From assembly GCA_039805165.1 (NCBI GenBank), contig JBDLUS010000132.1:1-33576 (forward strand): DNA of 33,576 nt, in the 5' to 3' direction. Both the position numbers and the translations under genes were made by a program. Under the pieces are notes generated by a model that searched no databases, was not told where the DNA came from, and saw only the letters and a program-made list of their open reading frames with translations. Each line of letters begins with the position of its first letter. Within the stretch, counting starts at the first letter, position 1. Shown one piece after another: positions 1 to 8,483 of the stretch. The stretch is from CAIZGX01 sp039805165. GTDB taxonomy: Bacteria > Bacteroidota > Bacteroidia > Flavobacteriales_D > Sanyastnellaceae.

Positions 1-368
1 AACACTGGTAAAAGTGAATCTCTGATTTCATAAGAAAGAGACACACCGAATAACACCCCCGCATACACAACAGCAGAAACTACTTTCACTCTGGCAGAGA
101 CTATTTCCTTCCAACTGGTAATTACTTCATAAGCACCAATTAATGCAATGATGCATATCAAAGCGAACGCGATGTCCACTGCATACTTCATGCAAGCAAC
201 CAAAACGCTGACTAGAGCGAGGTAAACAAAATACTTCAACCACAAACGCTTTCGCGCAACCTCATCTTTCTTTTTCGAAATGAAATAAAATCCTATTCCC
301 GTAATAAGGTAATACGACAAGAGTATGGAAACGACTTGAAAAAAATGATATGTCAGAAAAATCTTCAT
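1..368 (-). CDS. Polytopic membrane protein, partial (possibly CDP-lipid synthase-like)
   Basis: This is the N-terminal 122 codons of a gene that continues beyond the left edge, so the stop is not seen. The ATG lies 1 bp after the stop of the HMG-CoA reductase gene, making it the last visible gene of the operon. The protein begins MKIFLTYHFFQVVSILLSYY and has about four hydrophobic segments, a basic loop (KKKDEVARKRLWLKYF, roughly residues 34-50) and then GAYEV in the third to fourth helix. A basic loop followed by helices with a G-[LA]-[YF]-E motif recalls phosphatidate cytidylyltransferase (CdsA/CarS-like) proteins. The diagnostic C-terminal Asp-rich signature is off the window, so this is a guess. 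A generic membrane protein is the alternative. That the gene is real is well supported by uninterrupted frame, spacing and composition. Confidence 0.7.
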   Translation of the reverse strand, partial: MKIFLTYHFFQVVSILLSYYLITGIGFYFISKKKDEVARKRLWLKYFVYLALVSVLVACMKYAVDIAFALICIIALIGAYEVITSWKEIVSARVKVVSAVVYAGVLFGVSLSYEIRDSLLPV

Positions 369-369
369 T

Positions 370-1647
370 CTATTTTTTTCTTCCTAACTTCTGATGAGCG
401 CTTGTGAAATGACCTACAGACAATGCTGCGGCAATGCTCAATTCACCCGACAAAACAACAGCAGCGCATATCTCTGCGAACTTTCTAGCCTTGCCGCTAC
501 CGTAACAATCCATCAACTCCAAACACTCGCGTTGGGTTGGCAACCCTGTTCCACCACCAACAGTTCCGACAATTAAATTCGGTAAGGTAACTGCGGCGTA
601 CAATCCTCCGTCTGCTGTGACTTCCATGCGTGTTATTCCAACCGACGCCTCACTTACGCATGCGGCATCTTGACCTGTAGCGATAAACAACGCCGCTAAT
701 CCATTCGCGTAATGTCCTTGCGCTCCAATGCTTCCCGTTTGAATGGTTCCTACAGTAGAGGCTTGCCAGTATTCGGCCATCTTCGCAGGAGTCGATTTTA
801 AAACTTGATTTACAATTTCATAACTCAAGTCTATTTCAGCAGTAACTTTTTTACCTCGTACATGCATGAACGACATGGCCGTTGATTTCTTATCACCAGA
901 GAAATTCCCCTCTATGTACCACGTCTTCGGTTGAATGGGTGCGTTCTCGATTAACCATTTACAAATAGCATCTGTGCAAATGGTCACCATGTTCTGTCCA
1001 CTTGCATCGCCCGTGAAATAACCGAACGTAATGATTAATTGGTTTCCTTCAATGTTCGTTGAAATATCTTCGAGCTTCGCGAATCGACTGGTAGCAGCAA
1101 CGATTTCGTGCATCTTCGCTTCTTGCGCCAAAGCCCAAACAACGAAGGTCCCTAAATCGGCCAAATCATTGAAACGAAATAATGGTGCGCGATAAACATT
1201 TTCAGTTAGACATACCGAACGAATTCCTCCGGCCATGAATGTTGCCTTTGCGCCACGCTGATAACTCGCGATGAGCGCGCCTTCGCTGGTTGCAAGTGGC
1301 ACAAAAAAATCGCCGTGTGCTGAAGTTCCTACAACACGCACGGGACCAATTACTCCGGTGGGCACTTGACTCATTCCAATGTAATTCTCAATATTCCCTT
1401 CCAACTTTGAAAGATCTTCGAACTTACTTTTCCCGCTTAGCACAGGCAATTCAACACCTGTTGAACGTTTTAAAAAATCTAAACGATCTTGCTGAAACTC
1501 TGGACTAAACATTTCACGCGTTGGCATCTGTTCGCGTTCATCGCTATCAAAAGGACGCGACTTTAACTTCTCCAAAAGTGAATTAATTTCTTGTGTTGAA
1601 TTAATTCTCCAAAGTGCCTTCAATGATTTTTCGTATGGATATGACAT
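370..1647 (-). CDS. hmgA: Hydroxymethylglutaryl-CoA reductase (class I-like)
   Basis: The enzyme reduces HMG-CoA to mevalonate with NAD(P)H and feeds the mevalonate route to isoprenoids. All core motifs are visible in 425 residues: ENYIGMSQVPTGVIGP (87-102), the catalytic Glu in TSEGAL (E122), a cofactor-loop motif DASGQN (214-219), the catalytic Lys in GDKKSTA (K253), the catalytic Asp in ATGQDAA (D327), GTVGGGTGLPTQ (361-372) and a C-terminal catalytic His in TSAHQKLG (H418). The DKK and GTVGGGT signatures are those of class I (biosynthetic) enzymes rather than the class II form. There is no N-terminal membrane domain, as usual in prokaryotes. It starts at an ATG 1 bp beyond the desaturase stop and is followed 1 bp later by a membrane protein, so it sits inside a translationally tight operon. 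Identity is secure; which isoprenoid it serves is not shown. Confidence 0.95.
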   Translation of the reverse strand: MSYPYEKSLKALWRINSTQEINSLLEKLKSRPFDSDEREQMPTREMFSPEFQQDRLDFLKRSTGVELPVLSGKSKFEDLSKLEGNIENYIGMSQVPTGVIGPVRVVGTSAHGDFFVPLATSEGALIASYQRGAKATFMAGGIRSVCLTENVYRAPLFRFNDLADLGTFVVWALAQEAKMHEIVAATSRFAKLEDISTNIEGNQLIITFGYFTGDASGQNMVTICTDAICKWLIENAPIQPKTWYIEGNFSGDKKSTAMSFMHVRGKKVTAEIDLSYEIVNQVLKSTPAKMAEYWQASTVGTIQTGSIGAQGHYANGLAALFIATGQDAACVSEASVGITRMEVTADGGLYAAVTLPNLIVGTVGGGTGLPTQRECLELMDCYGSGKARKFAEICAAVVLSGELSIAAALSVGHFTSAHQKLGRKK

Positions 1648-1648
1648 A

Positions 1649-2575
1649 TTAAAATTTCTTGTTCGTGTGTTTAGATGTTCTGAAAACGAAATCGATGCCG
1701 CTCATAGACTTGGCCTGATTGAACCATTCGCTATAACTCGGCTCCTTGGGCACATTCAAATCTATTTGATCTAGCCAATAGGCGGGCATGCCTGGATAGA
1801 CATGATGTGCTTCGTGCAAATTGAAATTGAAAAGAAAATATTTTGAAAAGAAGGGCCATGTGTAAAAACTACGCGTGTACTGGACTTGATCTTTGTAGGA
1901 AATGGGCTTCACCTCTTCTCCATTTGAAATTGGAATTTCAATATGCGTATGTTGCGTGAGAATAATTAGCTCCTTCCAAACCAAACTTAACAAAAAAGCT
2001 GGGAGAAAAAAATGCTTCACTTCCTTCCAGAAAAAATAAAAAACAGCTCCATAGAACACGGCATAAATCAAAACTGACAAAACAGCCAGACGATACTGAT
2101 GGTCATTCAAGAAGCGTCGCATCTTTCCTAAATTCCAGTAGTTACTGAACATATAGAACAAATAGAAAATCGGAATGAATAGAAACCAACTCACATTGGC
2201 TACAATGCGCATAACAGGGCTCTTACTCGGCTCTACGGTCTTCTCTGTTGTTGGATCTTTGTCGCGCCATCCCGTCCAACGATGATGCAAGTTGTGCATG
2301 TGTTTCCATGAATGAAACGGAATGAAAGAAAACAATCCAAACACATTTCCAAAAACCGAATTCAAGCGATCGTTGGCGAAAAAATTCTGATGACCGCATT
2401 CATGCAAGAGCACGAACGTCTGCGTCAGAAAAAACGACAAAACCAAAATCCCCAAGCCGTAAAACAATCCTGAAAAAGAAAAGCACAACCACAGGCCACT
2501 TCCCAATAGCAGCGCTGGAGAAATCAGAAAGACGAATGCTCTTCCGTTGTTTGCTTTGTAATCAGAGAGTTTCAT
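1649..2575 (-). CDS. Membrane fatty acid desaturase
   Basis: An integral di-iron desaturase/hydroxylase. It carries the three canonical histidine boxes: HECGH (58-62), HNLHH (94-98) and HEAHH followed by VYPGMP (from 254). Hydrophobic segments precede and separate the boxes. I start it at the ATG at 2575 (308 residues). The frame is open for ten more codons to a TTG at 2605, but that start would lie inside the methyltransferase gene and has weaker support. From 2575 the start is 11 bp after the methyltransferase stop. The family desaturates or hydroxylates acyl, sphingoid or carotenoid chains. The last box with YPGMP resembles that of the second desaturase at 6799-7731, but the two are diverged and not recent duplicates. 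Substrate cannot be told from sequence. Context with HMG-CoA reductase, a UbiA-like protein and a methyltransferase suggests it modifies a lipid made by the operon. Confidence 0.9.
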   Translation of the reverse strand: MKLSDYKANNGRAFVFLISPALLLGSGLWLCFSFSGLFYGLGILVLSFFLTQTFVLLHECGHQNFFANDRLNSVFGNVFGLFSFIPFHSWKHMHNLHHRWTGWRDKDPTTEKTVEPSKSPVMRIVANVSWFLFIPIFYLFYMFSNYWNLGKMRRFLNDHQYRLAVLSVLIYAVFYGAVFYFFWKEVKHFFLPAFLLSLVWKELIILTQHTHIEIPISNGEEVKPISYKDQVQYTRSFYTWPFFSKYFLFNFNLHEAHHVYPGMPAYWLDQIDLNVPKEPSYSEWFNQAKSMSGIDFVFRTSKHTNKKF

Positions 2576-2586
2576 TTCAATCTGAT

Positions 2587-3564
2587 TTAGTTTTTCTTCG
2601 TGCAAACTACAGTCTGCATGGAAAGGTTAAGAACTTTACTGAATAGTAATACGGGAGTAAGTAAAAGCTGTCCCAAGAAATACGGGAAAATAATTTTATC
2701 GAGATTCAGACCTTTTCCCAACAACTTGAAATAAGCACCTGTGAAGATGTAGAAATACGCAGGGAACGCACCATAAGGCATGTAGGTCTCTACTTTAAAT
2801 CCATTCGCTTCAAGCATTTCAACAAAGTTCTTTTTTGAAAATAAAACGGTGTGTTGAGGCGCTTGAACACCCGGCCAATTCTTTCCGTACAATTTGAATG
2901 TAAGAGAATCCAATCGCGGAACTTCAATGATTAACTTCCCATCGTCCTTCAAAACTTTTTTCGCCATTTCCAATGAACGAATCGGATCATAGTCGTGCTC
3001 GAAGAAATGCCACATGGTCACAATGTCCTTCGATTTCTCTGGAATAGGCTGCTCGTAAAACAGACCTTCATAAAAATTTATCTTATCGAAACCCGGATAA
3101 CTCAAGCCATCTTTGAAATCTACTCCATGTATTTTACATCCGTGCTTCTTGTTCATGTGCAACAAGAACGTCCCTACTGCGCATCCAACATCGAGCAACT
3201 CGGTCTTTTCGTTCACCTTCACAAACTTGCTTACCAACTTATCCTTCTCACGATCGTGCTTGTTCATGGTCCATTCGAAGAGAGGGGTTAACACACCCCA
3301 ATTCTTCTTCTTGCGGTGGGCTATATATTCCGAATCGTAAAACTCTTTTATTCCTTCAATATTTAAACGCGGATTCTGATAGACCAAATCACACGCCCCG
3401 CATTTCACGTACAAGAAGAGTCCTTCCTTTCCAGTTAGGTCATCTTCACCAATAAGAAATTCATTGCAGTCTTCAGAACCGCATGAATAACATTTCACAC
3501 GTTCGAATTGAAAACGATCAGGATTGTTCAATTCCTGCATTCGTAGAATTGGATCAAATGACAT
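2587..3564 (-). CDS. Class I SAM-dependent methyltransferase with N-terminal zinc ribbon
   Basis: A 325-residue predicted methyltransferase. The N-terminus has two CxxC pairs (C25/C28 and C55/C58) forming a probable zinc ribbon, then a Rossmann methyltransferase fold. SAM-binding motif I is LLDVGCAVGTF (123-133), HFFEHDYDP (187-193 region) is the typical post-II motif of the Methyltransf_11/23 type, and KDDGKLIIEVP (about 206-216) is motif III. The last 60 residues contain hydrophobic stretches, suggesting membrane association and a lipid-like acceptor. The zinc-ribbon arrangement is common in methyltransferases of sugar, polysaccharide and lipid clusters. It overlaps the UbiA-like gene upstream by 11 bp and precedes the desaturase by 11 bp, indicating translational coupling. 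Acceptor unknown; N-, O- and C-methylation all remain possible. Confidence 0.88.
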   Translation of the reverse strand: MSFDPILRMQELNNPDRFQFERVKCYSCGSEDCNEFLIGEDDLTGKEGLFLYVKCGACDLVYQNPRLNIEGIKEFYDSEYIAHRKKKNWGVLTPLFEWTMNKHDREKDKLVSKFVKVNEKTELLDVGCAVGTFLLHMNKKHGCKIHGVDFKDGLSYPGFDKINFYEGLFYEQPIPEKSKDIVTMWHFFEHDYDPIRSLEMAKKVLKDDGKLIIEVPRLDSLTFKLYGKNWPGVQAPQHTVLFSKKNFVEMLEANGFKVETYMPYGAFPAYFYIFTGAYFKLLGKGLNLDKIIFPYFLGQLLLTPVLLFSKVLNLSMQTVVCTKKN

Positions 3565-4309
3565 AATTGTTCAAGATTAATTTGAATATTAAAATTAAGA
3601 GCAACCACAAAATTGGTATAACTTCCTTTTTTAGATGAACTAGTATTATTGCTATAACTAATAACACTACTCCACCTATCAATGCAGCGGCATTAACATT
3701 CGTAAGAAAGAGGAGAATGAAACAAATGACAATCAAAAAATAAAGCACAACTACAGGTCTTTCAGTTGACCGATTGTCTAGCAAATCATAGATTACAAAT
3801 ACTAAAAACAAGGCGATGGCATTGCTGTACTCAACGTAAGAAATATCTTCATTCAATGCGTAACTAACCGACATGTAGAAAAACAAAAATGGGTATTTGA
3901 TTAACGGAAGAACAAATGCCCAAAAGTTTCTATGCACCAGAGCCTTGTACAAGACATGATTCACAATTATAAAATACAACCACAAGGAGGCCATTGAAAA
4001 ATCGGGACTATCACTCCAGGATATACACACACTTGTTGCCATGCTCAACACGAGTGGCAGAATAAGTTTCGAACGCGACTCAGGATGTGTATAAATTCGA
4101 TCTGAAAATTCAGCATCGTTTTCCCATTGCATGACATCGTCGTACAAACGCATGACCCAGAGCATTAAAAACACTTTCAACACATCAACTAAAGAAAGAG
4201 GATGGAGCGCAAGAAAGGGAACTGAATATAAAAACAGGAACAACGCCAGACTTAAGAACATCAGCGATGAAAAGCGCTGAGCTATATATATTCGAAGTGT
4301 TTCAATCAT
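3554..4309 (-). CDS. UbiA-like prenyltransferase-family membrane protein (divergent)
   Basis: A 251-residue polytopic protein with about seven to nine hydrophobic segments. An acidic cluster, RLYDDVMQWENDAEFSDR (54-71), sits where UbiA prenyltransferases have their first Mg/prenyl-diphosphate motif (D-x2-D-x3-D). A second, YDLLDN (174-179), lies about 115 residues on, as in that family. The match is imperfect: in the first motif one expected Asp is Gln, and the second motif lacks its last Asp. UbiA enzymes join a prenyl chain to an aromatic ring, a sugar or a glycerol phosphate; alongside HMG-CoA reductase such a role would fit. The gene overlaps the phosphotransferase gene by 8 bp and the methyltransferase by 11 bp. 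It is shorter than typical UbiA proteins (about 280-300 residues). If it is not UbiA it is an unrecognised membrane protein. Confidence 0.5.
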   Translation of the reverse strand: MIETLRIYIAQRFSSLMFLSLALFLFLYSVPFLALHPLSLVDVLKVFLMLWVMRLYDDVMQWENDAEFSDRIYTHPESRSKLILPLVLSMATSVCISWSDSPDFSMASLWLYFIIVNHVLYKALVHRNFWAFVLPLIKYPFLFFYMSVSYALNEDISYVEYSNAIALFLVFVIYDLLDNRSTERPVVVLYFLIVICFILLFLTNVNAAALIGGVVLLVIAIILVHLKKEVIPILWLLLILIFKLILNNYVI

Positions 4310-6746
4310 GAATGATAATGGTGCCCTTGTCGGCGTTGAGTGTTATTACATCTCCATCTTTCAATTTTTGTGTCGCAAGCTCTACGCCTACTATCGCAGG
4401 AATTCCGAATTCACGCGAGACAATGGCCCCGTGAGAAAGCATTCCTCCGCGCTCTACAATTAATCCGCTAATTAATGGGAAAACCGAAACCCATCCCGGA
4501 TCTGTTTGTCGCGTTACTAAAATATCACCTTTCTCCAATTTATCCGCTTCCATTACTGTTTCAAGCACTTTCACTCTTCCTGTTAAAATTCCTCCGCATG
4601 CACACAATCCTTTCAAATCACTTGACGAATCAGTGCTCACTTCTTTTCGCGTGACTTGATCGGGAGAGCAATACTTTCCAAAAGTCGTATAAAAATCATC
4701 TGGATAAATCAATTTCGATTCAACCTCGAAGGCTTGCTTACGCGATTCCAATATTTCAGCACTTGCAGCCGATGCCATTTGCGACGCATCGAGGTGTTCG
4801 GCAATTTCAGTGTAATTCAAAAAGAAAATATCTCCTTCTGACTTCAAGATATTTTTTTGAATAAAGGCTTGTTCGACTTTCTTCAAAGCCAACTTAAATC
4901 CAAAATACAACTGCGCTTGTTTCAAGCGAACGCGCTCACGCGATGAGATTCCCTTACACGCATTCTTCACCAAGAAATTCAATTGCCAGGTGTGAAGAAT
5001 CGATTTCAAAAAATTCAATTTATTCTTCTTGAAGATATATTTCTTAAAATCGCGCTTGGCTTGCAAAGCTTCCAAGTATTTCTTGTGCATGACCTCTTCC
5101 GGATTCTGATCGGGAAGCTTTTCGTATTGCATTAACAACGCAATGAAGCGTTCGGGTTCTTCAATGTAATTCTTGAATGTGAGCATGAGTTCTCCTGAAC
5201 AACGGAACCCCCAGTTGTTCAAGTAATCTTGAATTCCTCTGCAAACAATGCTTTCAGCACATTCATCGTTCAACCAAATCCAAAATTCAAGTGCATTGCC
5301 CTCTTGAAATTTCGTGTAAACAATATCATTTTTTCGAATGGAAAGAACAAGCTTGTGCATGTCAATTACCGGACGACTGCTTATTAAATTCGGAATGGCC
5401 TGAATAAGTTTATTCTGAATCCCTACTCCTCCTTCACCATAATACTTCACGCACAACTTACCTAACAAACCGTGAAATGCCATTGCGAAGAAATCGGCCA
5501 ACGATGCTCGATACCAGCTGTGCATGCGAATTTCAATAAATCCATGAAACAACTTCCGAATATCGGAATGCGTTATTGCTCCTTGAACATCGCTCATGTA
5601 ATTCGAAACTATTCTTTCAAATTCAACGACATTCGCTGGAAGCGCCTTGTTTTGCTTCAGCACATTTCGAACAAAAGCAAATTTCTCTTTCTTGGTTGAA
5701 GGAATTTTCGAAGCCTTCGCGCCCTCTGCATATCCTACAAAATTATCGAACGACTGAATGAGCGCTTCAGAAAAAGGCGACGCCGAAAGAATCGCATGAA
5801 TGCTACTCATGTTGTAATACATCTTCCCGCCAAAGACACCTATGACATTCGTGAAGGAGCCTTCCAATGCGCGAATAGATTCTTCCGAAACTTGAAACAG
5901 TCTTGAAAGGTTTTTGAAATAATGATAATACGATTGTCGCGCTATCGAATAAAGCAAAGGAGAAATGGCCTCCGGATAATTTTCATTCACATTCGTGTTC
6001 GACCAATACACTTCGGGCTCTTTCCAAGGTGTTGTAATCTTGCGCGCTTGGACAACATAAAACCTTCCATCTTTCAGGGCCCATTCAATGTCCATGGGCA
6101 TGCCGTAATACGCCTCAATCTTCTTGGCAACGCACATACCCTCTTCCAGCACGGGAAGAAATTCTTCATCTGAACTTCCTTCACCATATCTGAAATGAAA
6201 ACGCATGGGGGTGACTTCTCCGGAGACTAGTTTCTCTCCGTGTCCTTGAACGTATTCCACCAACACAGCATTAGACTCTAGATAAGACCGTGTGAAAATA
6301 ACGCCCGCATAATCGGGATCTATCAAGGCTTGCACCACAACGCCCATTCCTTCGAGTTTCTTATTCGAAATGGCCTCGTATGTTTTTACATTTTCCTTGT
6401 CATAAGACTTCCAACATTTTTTTATATGTTGAAGAATTTCGTCAATGTCGTTTCCACACAAAAAAGAATCGAGCTGTCCCGCGAACGAATTCTCATCTGA
6501 ATCCTCGCCAATGGCCGAACTGCGTACCATGTAATGCGAAGCGCCTATTCGATTCAATTCGAATTGAACTTCACCCTTTATCTCTTCAATTGAAAAATTC
6601 GCTTTCTCTAAACGTTCGAAGGCTCGTGTTGAAATAACAAAACCATCGGGTATAGGAAAACCCGCTCGCATCATGCGCGAAAGCTGTGCGCCCTTCCCTC
6701 CGAACTCTTCAACTGTAATATTTTTATTTAGCGGCAGCAAGTACAT
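4302..6746 (-). CDS. PEP-synthase/rifampicin-phosphotransferase-like dikinase
   Basis: An 814-residue protein with an N-terminal ATP-grasp domain of the pyruvate-phosphate dikinase type: GGKGAQLSRM (16-25), a RSSAIGEDSDENSFAGQ phosphate-binding segment (75-91) and EWALKDGRFYVVQARKIT (221-238). A long middle region starts with SNTNVNENYPEAISP (249-263) and has no motif I recognise. The C-terminus is the swivelling phosphohistidine domain with GGMLSHGAIVSREFGIPA; the acceptor is H772. It lacks the PEP/pyruvate TIM barrel that follows the His domain in true PEP synthase. This order (ATP-grasp, acceptor-binding middle, His domain last) is that of rifampicin phosphotransferases and related small-molecule dikinases that transfer the ATP beta-phosphate to an alcohol. 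It is first in the operon, overlapping the UbiA-like gene by 8 bp. Its acceptor is unknown; the context suggests a lipid or isoprenoid alcohol. Confidence 0.85.
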   Translation of the reverse strand: MYLLPLNKNITVEEFGGKGAQLSRMMRAGFPIPDGFVISTRAFERLEKANFSIEEIKGEVQFELNRIGASHYMVRSSAIGEDSDENSFAGQLDSFLCGNDIDEILQHIKKCWKSYDKENVKTYEAISNKKLEGMGVVVQALIDPDYAGVIFTRSYLESNAVLVEYVQGHGEKLVSGEVTPMRFHFRYGEGSSDEEFLPVLEEGMCVAKKIEAYYGMPMDIEWALKDGRFYVVQARKITTPWKEPEVYWSNTNVNENYPEAISPLLYSIARQSYYHYFKNLSRLFQVSEESIRALEGSFTNVIGVFGGKMYYNMSSIHAILSASPFSEALIQSFDNFVGYAEGAKASKIPSTKKEKFAFVRNVLKQNKALPANVVEFERIVSNYMSDVQGAITHSDIRKLFHGFIEIRMHSWYRASLADFFAMAFHGLLGKLCVKYYGEGGVGIQNKLIQAIPNLISSRPVIDMHKLVLSIRKNDIVYTKFQEGNALEFWIWLNDECAESIVCRGIQDYLNNWGFRCSGELMLTFKNYIEEPERFIALLMQYEKLPDQNPEEVMHKKYLEALQAKRDFKKYIFKKNKLNFLKSILHTWQLNFLVKNACKGISSRERVRLKQAQLYFGFKLALKKVEQAFIQKNILKSEGDIFFLNYTEIAEHLDASQMASAASAEILESRKQAFEVESKLIYPDDFYTTFGKYCSPDQVTRKEVSTDSSSDLKGLCACGGILTGRVKVLETVMEADKLEKGDILVTRQTDPGWVSVFPLISGLIVERGGMLSHGAIVSREFGIPAIVGVELATQKLKDGDVITLNADKGTIIIHD

Positions 6747-6756
6747 GTGTTATTGC

Positions 6757-6764
6757 TATTTTTG
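6757..6764 (+). promoter_or_regulatory. Candidate -7 promoter element for the plus-strand desaturase
   Basis: The sequence TATTTTTG is an exact match to the Bacteroidota -7 consensus TAnnTTTG. It would give a leader of roughly 28 nt before the ATG at 6799. I do not see a clear TTG at the -33 position. The 52-bp gap between the two divergent genes must also hold the promoter of the minus-strand operon, for which only weak matches are visible. Confidence 0.4.
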
Positions 6765-6798
6765 ATTCATCTAAAATAGACAAAATACAAAGCGGAAA

Positions 6799-7731
6799 AT
6801 GATACACACCCTAAAAAGGCCAAACGAAATTCGCGTATTGCTTCCCAAAGACAAATTAAAGTCTTGGCACCACGTAAGCACATTGCGCGGCATTTTTTCT
6901 ATTGTTGTTGAATGGGCGGCTATTGTGGGATCGGGAATCCTGTGTGAAAACTTTTTCTCTTGGCCCTTGTACATTGTCTTGGTTTTCTTCCTTGGCGCGC
7001 GCTATTTAGCTTTGGGACTCATTATGCACGAATCGGTGCACAATCTTATTTCTCGGAACACAACGTTGAACGATGTCTTGGCTGAAGTTTTTTGCGCTTG
7101 GCCTTTGTTTATCTCTATGCGCTCATATCGCATTAAGCACTTGGCGCATCACCGTTATTTGAACACCGATGAAGATCCAGACTTCATTGCGAAGCACGAT
7201 GAAAATTGGAAGTTCCCGATGTCTGCGAAAAAATTCTTCAAAATCATTTTCATTCAGTTTACCGGAATTGGCGTATTCGAAACATTGAAGGTCATGTCGG
7301 GTAAACACGTGAAGCGAAAAAAAGAACCAACGCCTCTTGGGTACACGTTGGCGCGGATTTCGTTTTACATCATTGTTTTTTCGAGCTTCATCTATTTCAA
7401 TCATGGCATGTGGTTGCTTCTGTATTGGATAATTCCTTTTGCTACTTGGACACAAGTAGCGAATCGCTTGCGACGCATAGCGGAGCATTCAAGCATTGAA
7501 GGATATGACCATTCCATGCAAACCAGAACAACAACGCACAACTGGTTTGTTCGTCTGTTCTTCGCCCCGAAGAACATCAATCTTCACAACGAGCATCACC
7601 TTTATCCGGGCGTACCTTGCTACAACCTTCCTAAATTGCACAAGGAATTTATGAGTAACGAAGACATTCGTAACAGCTTATACGTTTCCAAATCATACAA
7701 AGACGTTTACAACGATTGCATTAAAAATTAA
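6799..7731 (+). CDS. Membrane fatty acid desaturase
   Basis: A 310-residue integral di-iron desaturase with all three histidine boxes: HESVH (77-81), HLAHH (114-118) and HNEHH followed by LYPGVP (from 263). Two hydrophobic hairpins flank the first box, as the family requires. It starts at an ATG 52 bp from the divergent phosphotransferase gene, so the two transcripts share a short promoter region and may be co-regulated. It ends 3 bp before a lipoprotein gene and is probably co-transcribed with it. It is related to, but clearly diverged from, the desaturase at 1649-2575. Whether it acts on phospholipid acyl chains, on a carotenoid or on the product of the divergent operon cannot be read from the sequence. 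Confidence 0.9.
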   Translation: MIHTLKRPNEIRVLLPKDKLKSWHHVSTLRGIFSIVVEWAAIVGSGILCENFFSWPLYIVLVFFLGARYLALGLIMHESVHNLISRNTTLNDVLAEVFCAWPLFISMRSYRIKHLAHHRYLNTDEDPDFIAKHDENWKFPMSAKKFFKIIFIQFTGIGVFETLKVMSGKHVKRKKEPTPLGYTLARISFYIIVFSSFIYFNHGMWLLLYWIIPFATWTQVANRLRRIAEHSSIEGYDHSMQTRTTTHNWFVRLFFAPKNINLHNEHHLYPGVPCYNLPKLHKEFMSNEDIRNSLYVSKSYKDVYNDCIKN

Positions 7732-7734
7732 ACT

Positions 7735-8466
7735 ATGAAGAAATTATTTTTGAGCATTATAACTATCGCCGTTCTATCGGCAGCCTTTACTTCTTGTACT
7801 GTTGAGAAGCGCGTTCATCAAGACGGATATCACATCTCTTGGAAGCACCGTCATTCCGCTCCTTCAGAGTTGACGCAAACAAGTGAAATTTCCTCGTCAG
7901 AAGAAGTAGTTGTTCCATCAGCTCCAGAAATTGCTCAGCCGAACGTTCATTCGGTGGAAACGATTTCTGCTAATTCAAATCAAGATAATGCGTTAATTCT
8001 AGTTGCCAAAAAATCTCCTCTGTTTAAATCGAAGAGCGATACCATTGTTCCGGATCAACCGAAGCAGCAAGAGGAATACTTCAGCAATAATTACACGAAC
8101 CCTCTTCCAACAAATGAGTTGCAAGACACCAAATTGGCCAACTGGGCATTGGGATTGGGCATCGCTTCAATCTCTGCACCTGTATGGGGAGTTTTACTTT
8201 TCCTCCTTCTTGCTGCACTCATTGGAGCCGCTTCAACCAGTGCTGGAATTTGGACGGCCATTGGCGCGGGCTTGCTTCTCGGGGGTGCGCTTTTTATAAC
8301 CATTGAAATTTTGGCCATAACCTTCGCCATTCGTTTCTTGCGTTTACACGGCAAAGATCCGAACTACTACAAATACCGCAGTCGCGCTATCACAGGTCTT
8401 ATCCTCGCAGGTATTTACCCAGCGCTCATGCTTCTTAACATTATTCTTGGTTTAGCGATGATTTAA
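7735..8466 (+). CDS. Lipoprotein with C-terminal membrane segments
   Basis: A 243-residue protein. It has a lipoprotein signal with lipobox FTSC (Cys21), followed by TVEKRVHQDGYHISWKHRH, a short motif I associate with a group of Bacteroidota lipoproteins of unknown function. Residues about 40-130 are polar and Ser/Gln/Pro-rich, probably disordered. The last 110 residues hold three or four hydrophobic segments (from LANWALGLG onward) resembling the DUF4190-like arrangement: a helix pair, a long Ala/Gly-rich helix, a basic loop with DPNYYKYR, and a final helix. A lipid anchor combined with several helices is unusual and suggests inner-membrane retention. The gene starts 3 bp after the desaturase and ends about 18 bp before a strong terminator. 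Function unknown. Confidence 0.8.
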   Translation: MKKLFLSIITIAVLSAAFTSCTVEKRVHQDGYHISWKHRHSAPSELTQTSEISSSEEVVVPSAPEIAQPNVHSVETISANSNQDNALILVAKKSPLFKSKSDTIVPDQPKQQEEYFSNNYTNPLPTNELQDTKLANWALGLGIASISAPVWGVLLFLLLAALIGAASTSAGIWTAIGAGLLLGGALFITIEILAITFAIRFLRLHGKDPNYYKYRSRAITGLILAGIYPALMLLNIILGLAMI

Positions 8467-8483
8467 TTTTTTCTGAACCAAAC

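Noticed and set aside
7123..7488. A 121-codon minus-strand frame
   Set aside because: It is antisense to the second desaturase, has no recognisable domain and is not preceded by a promoter.
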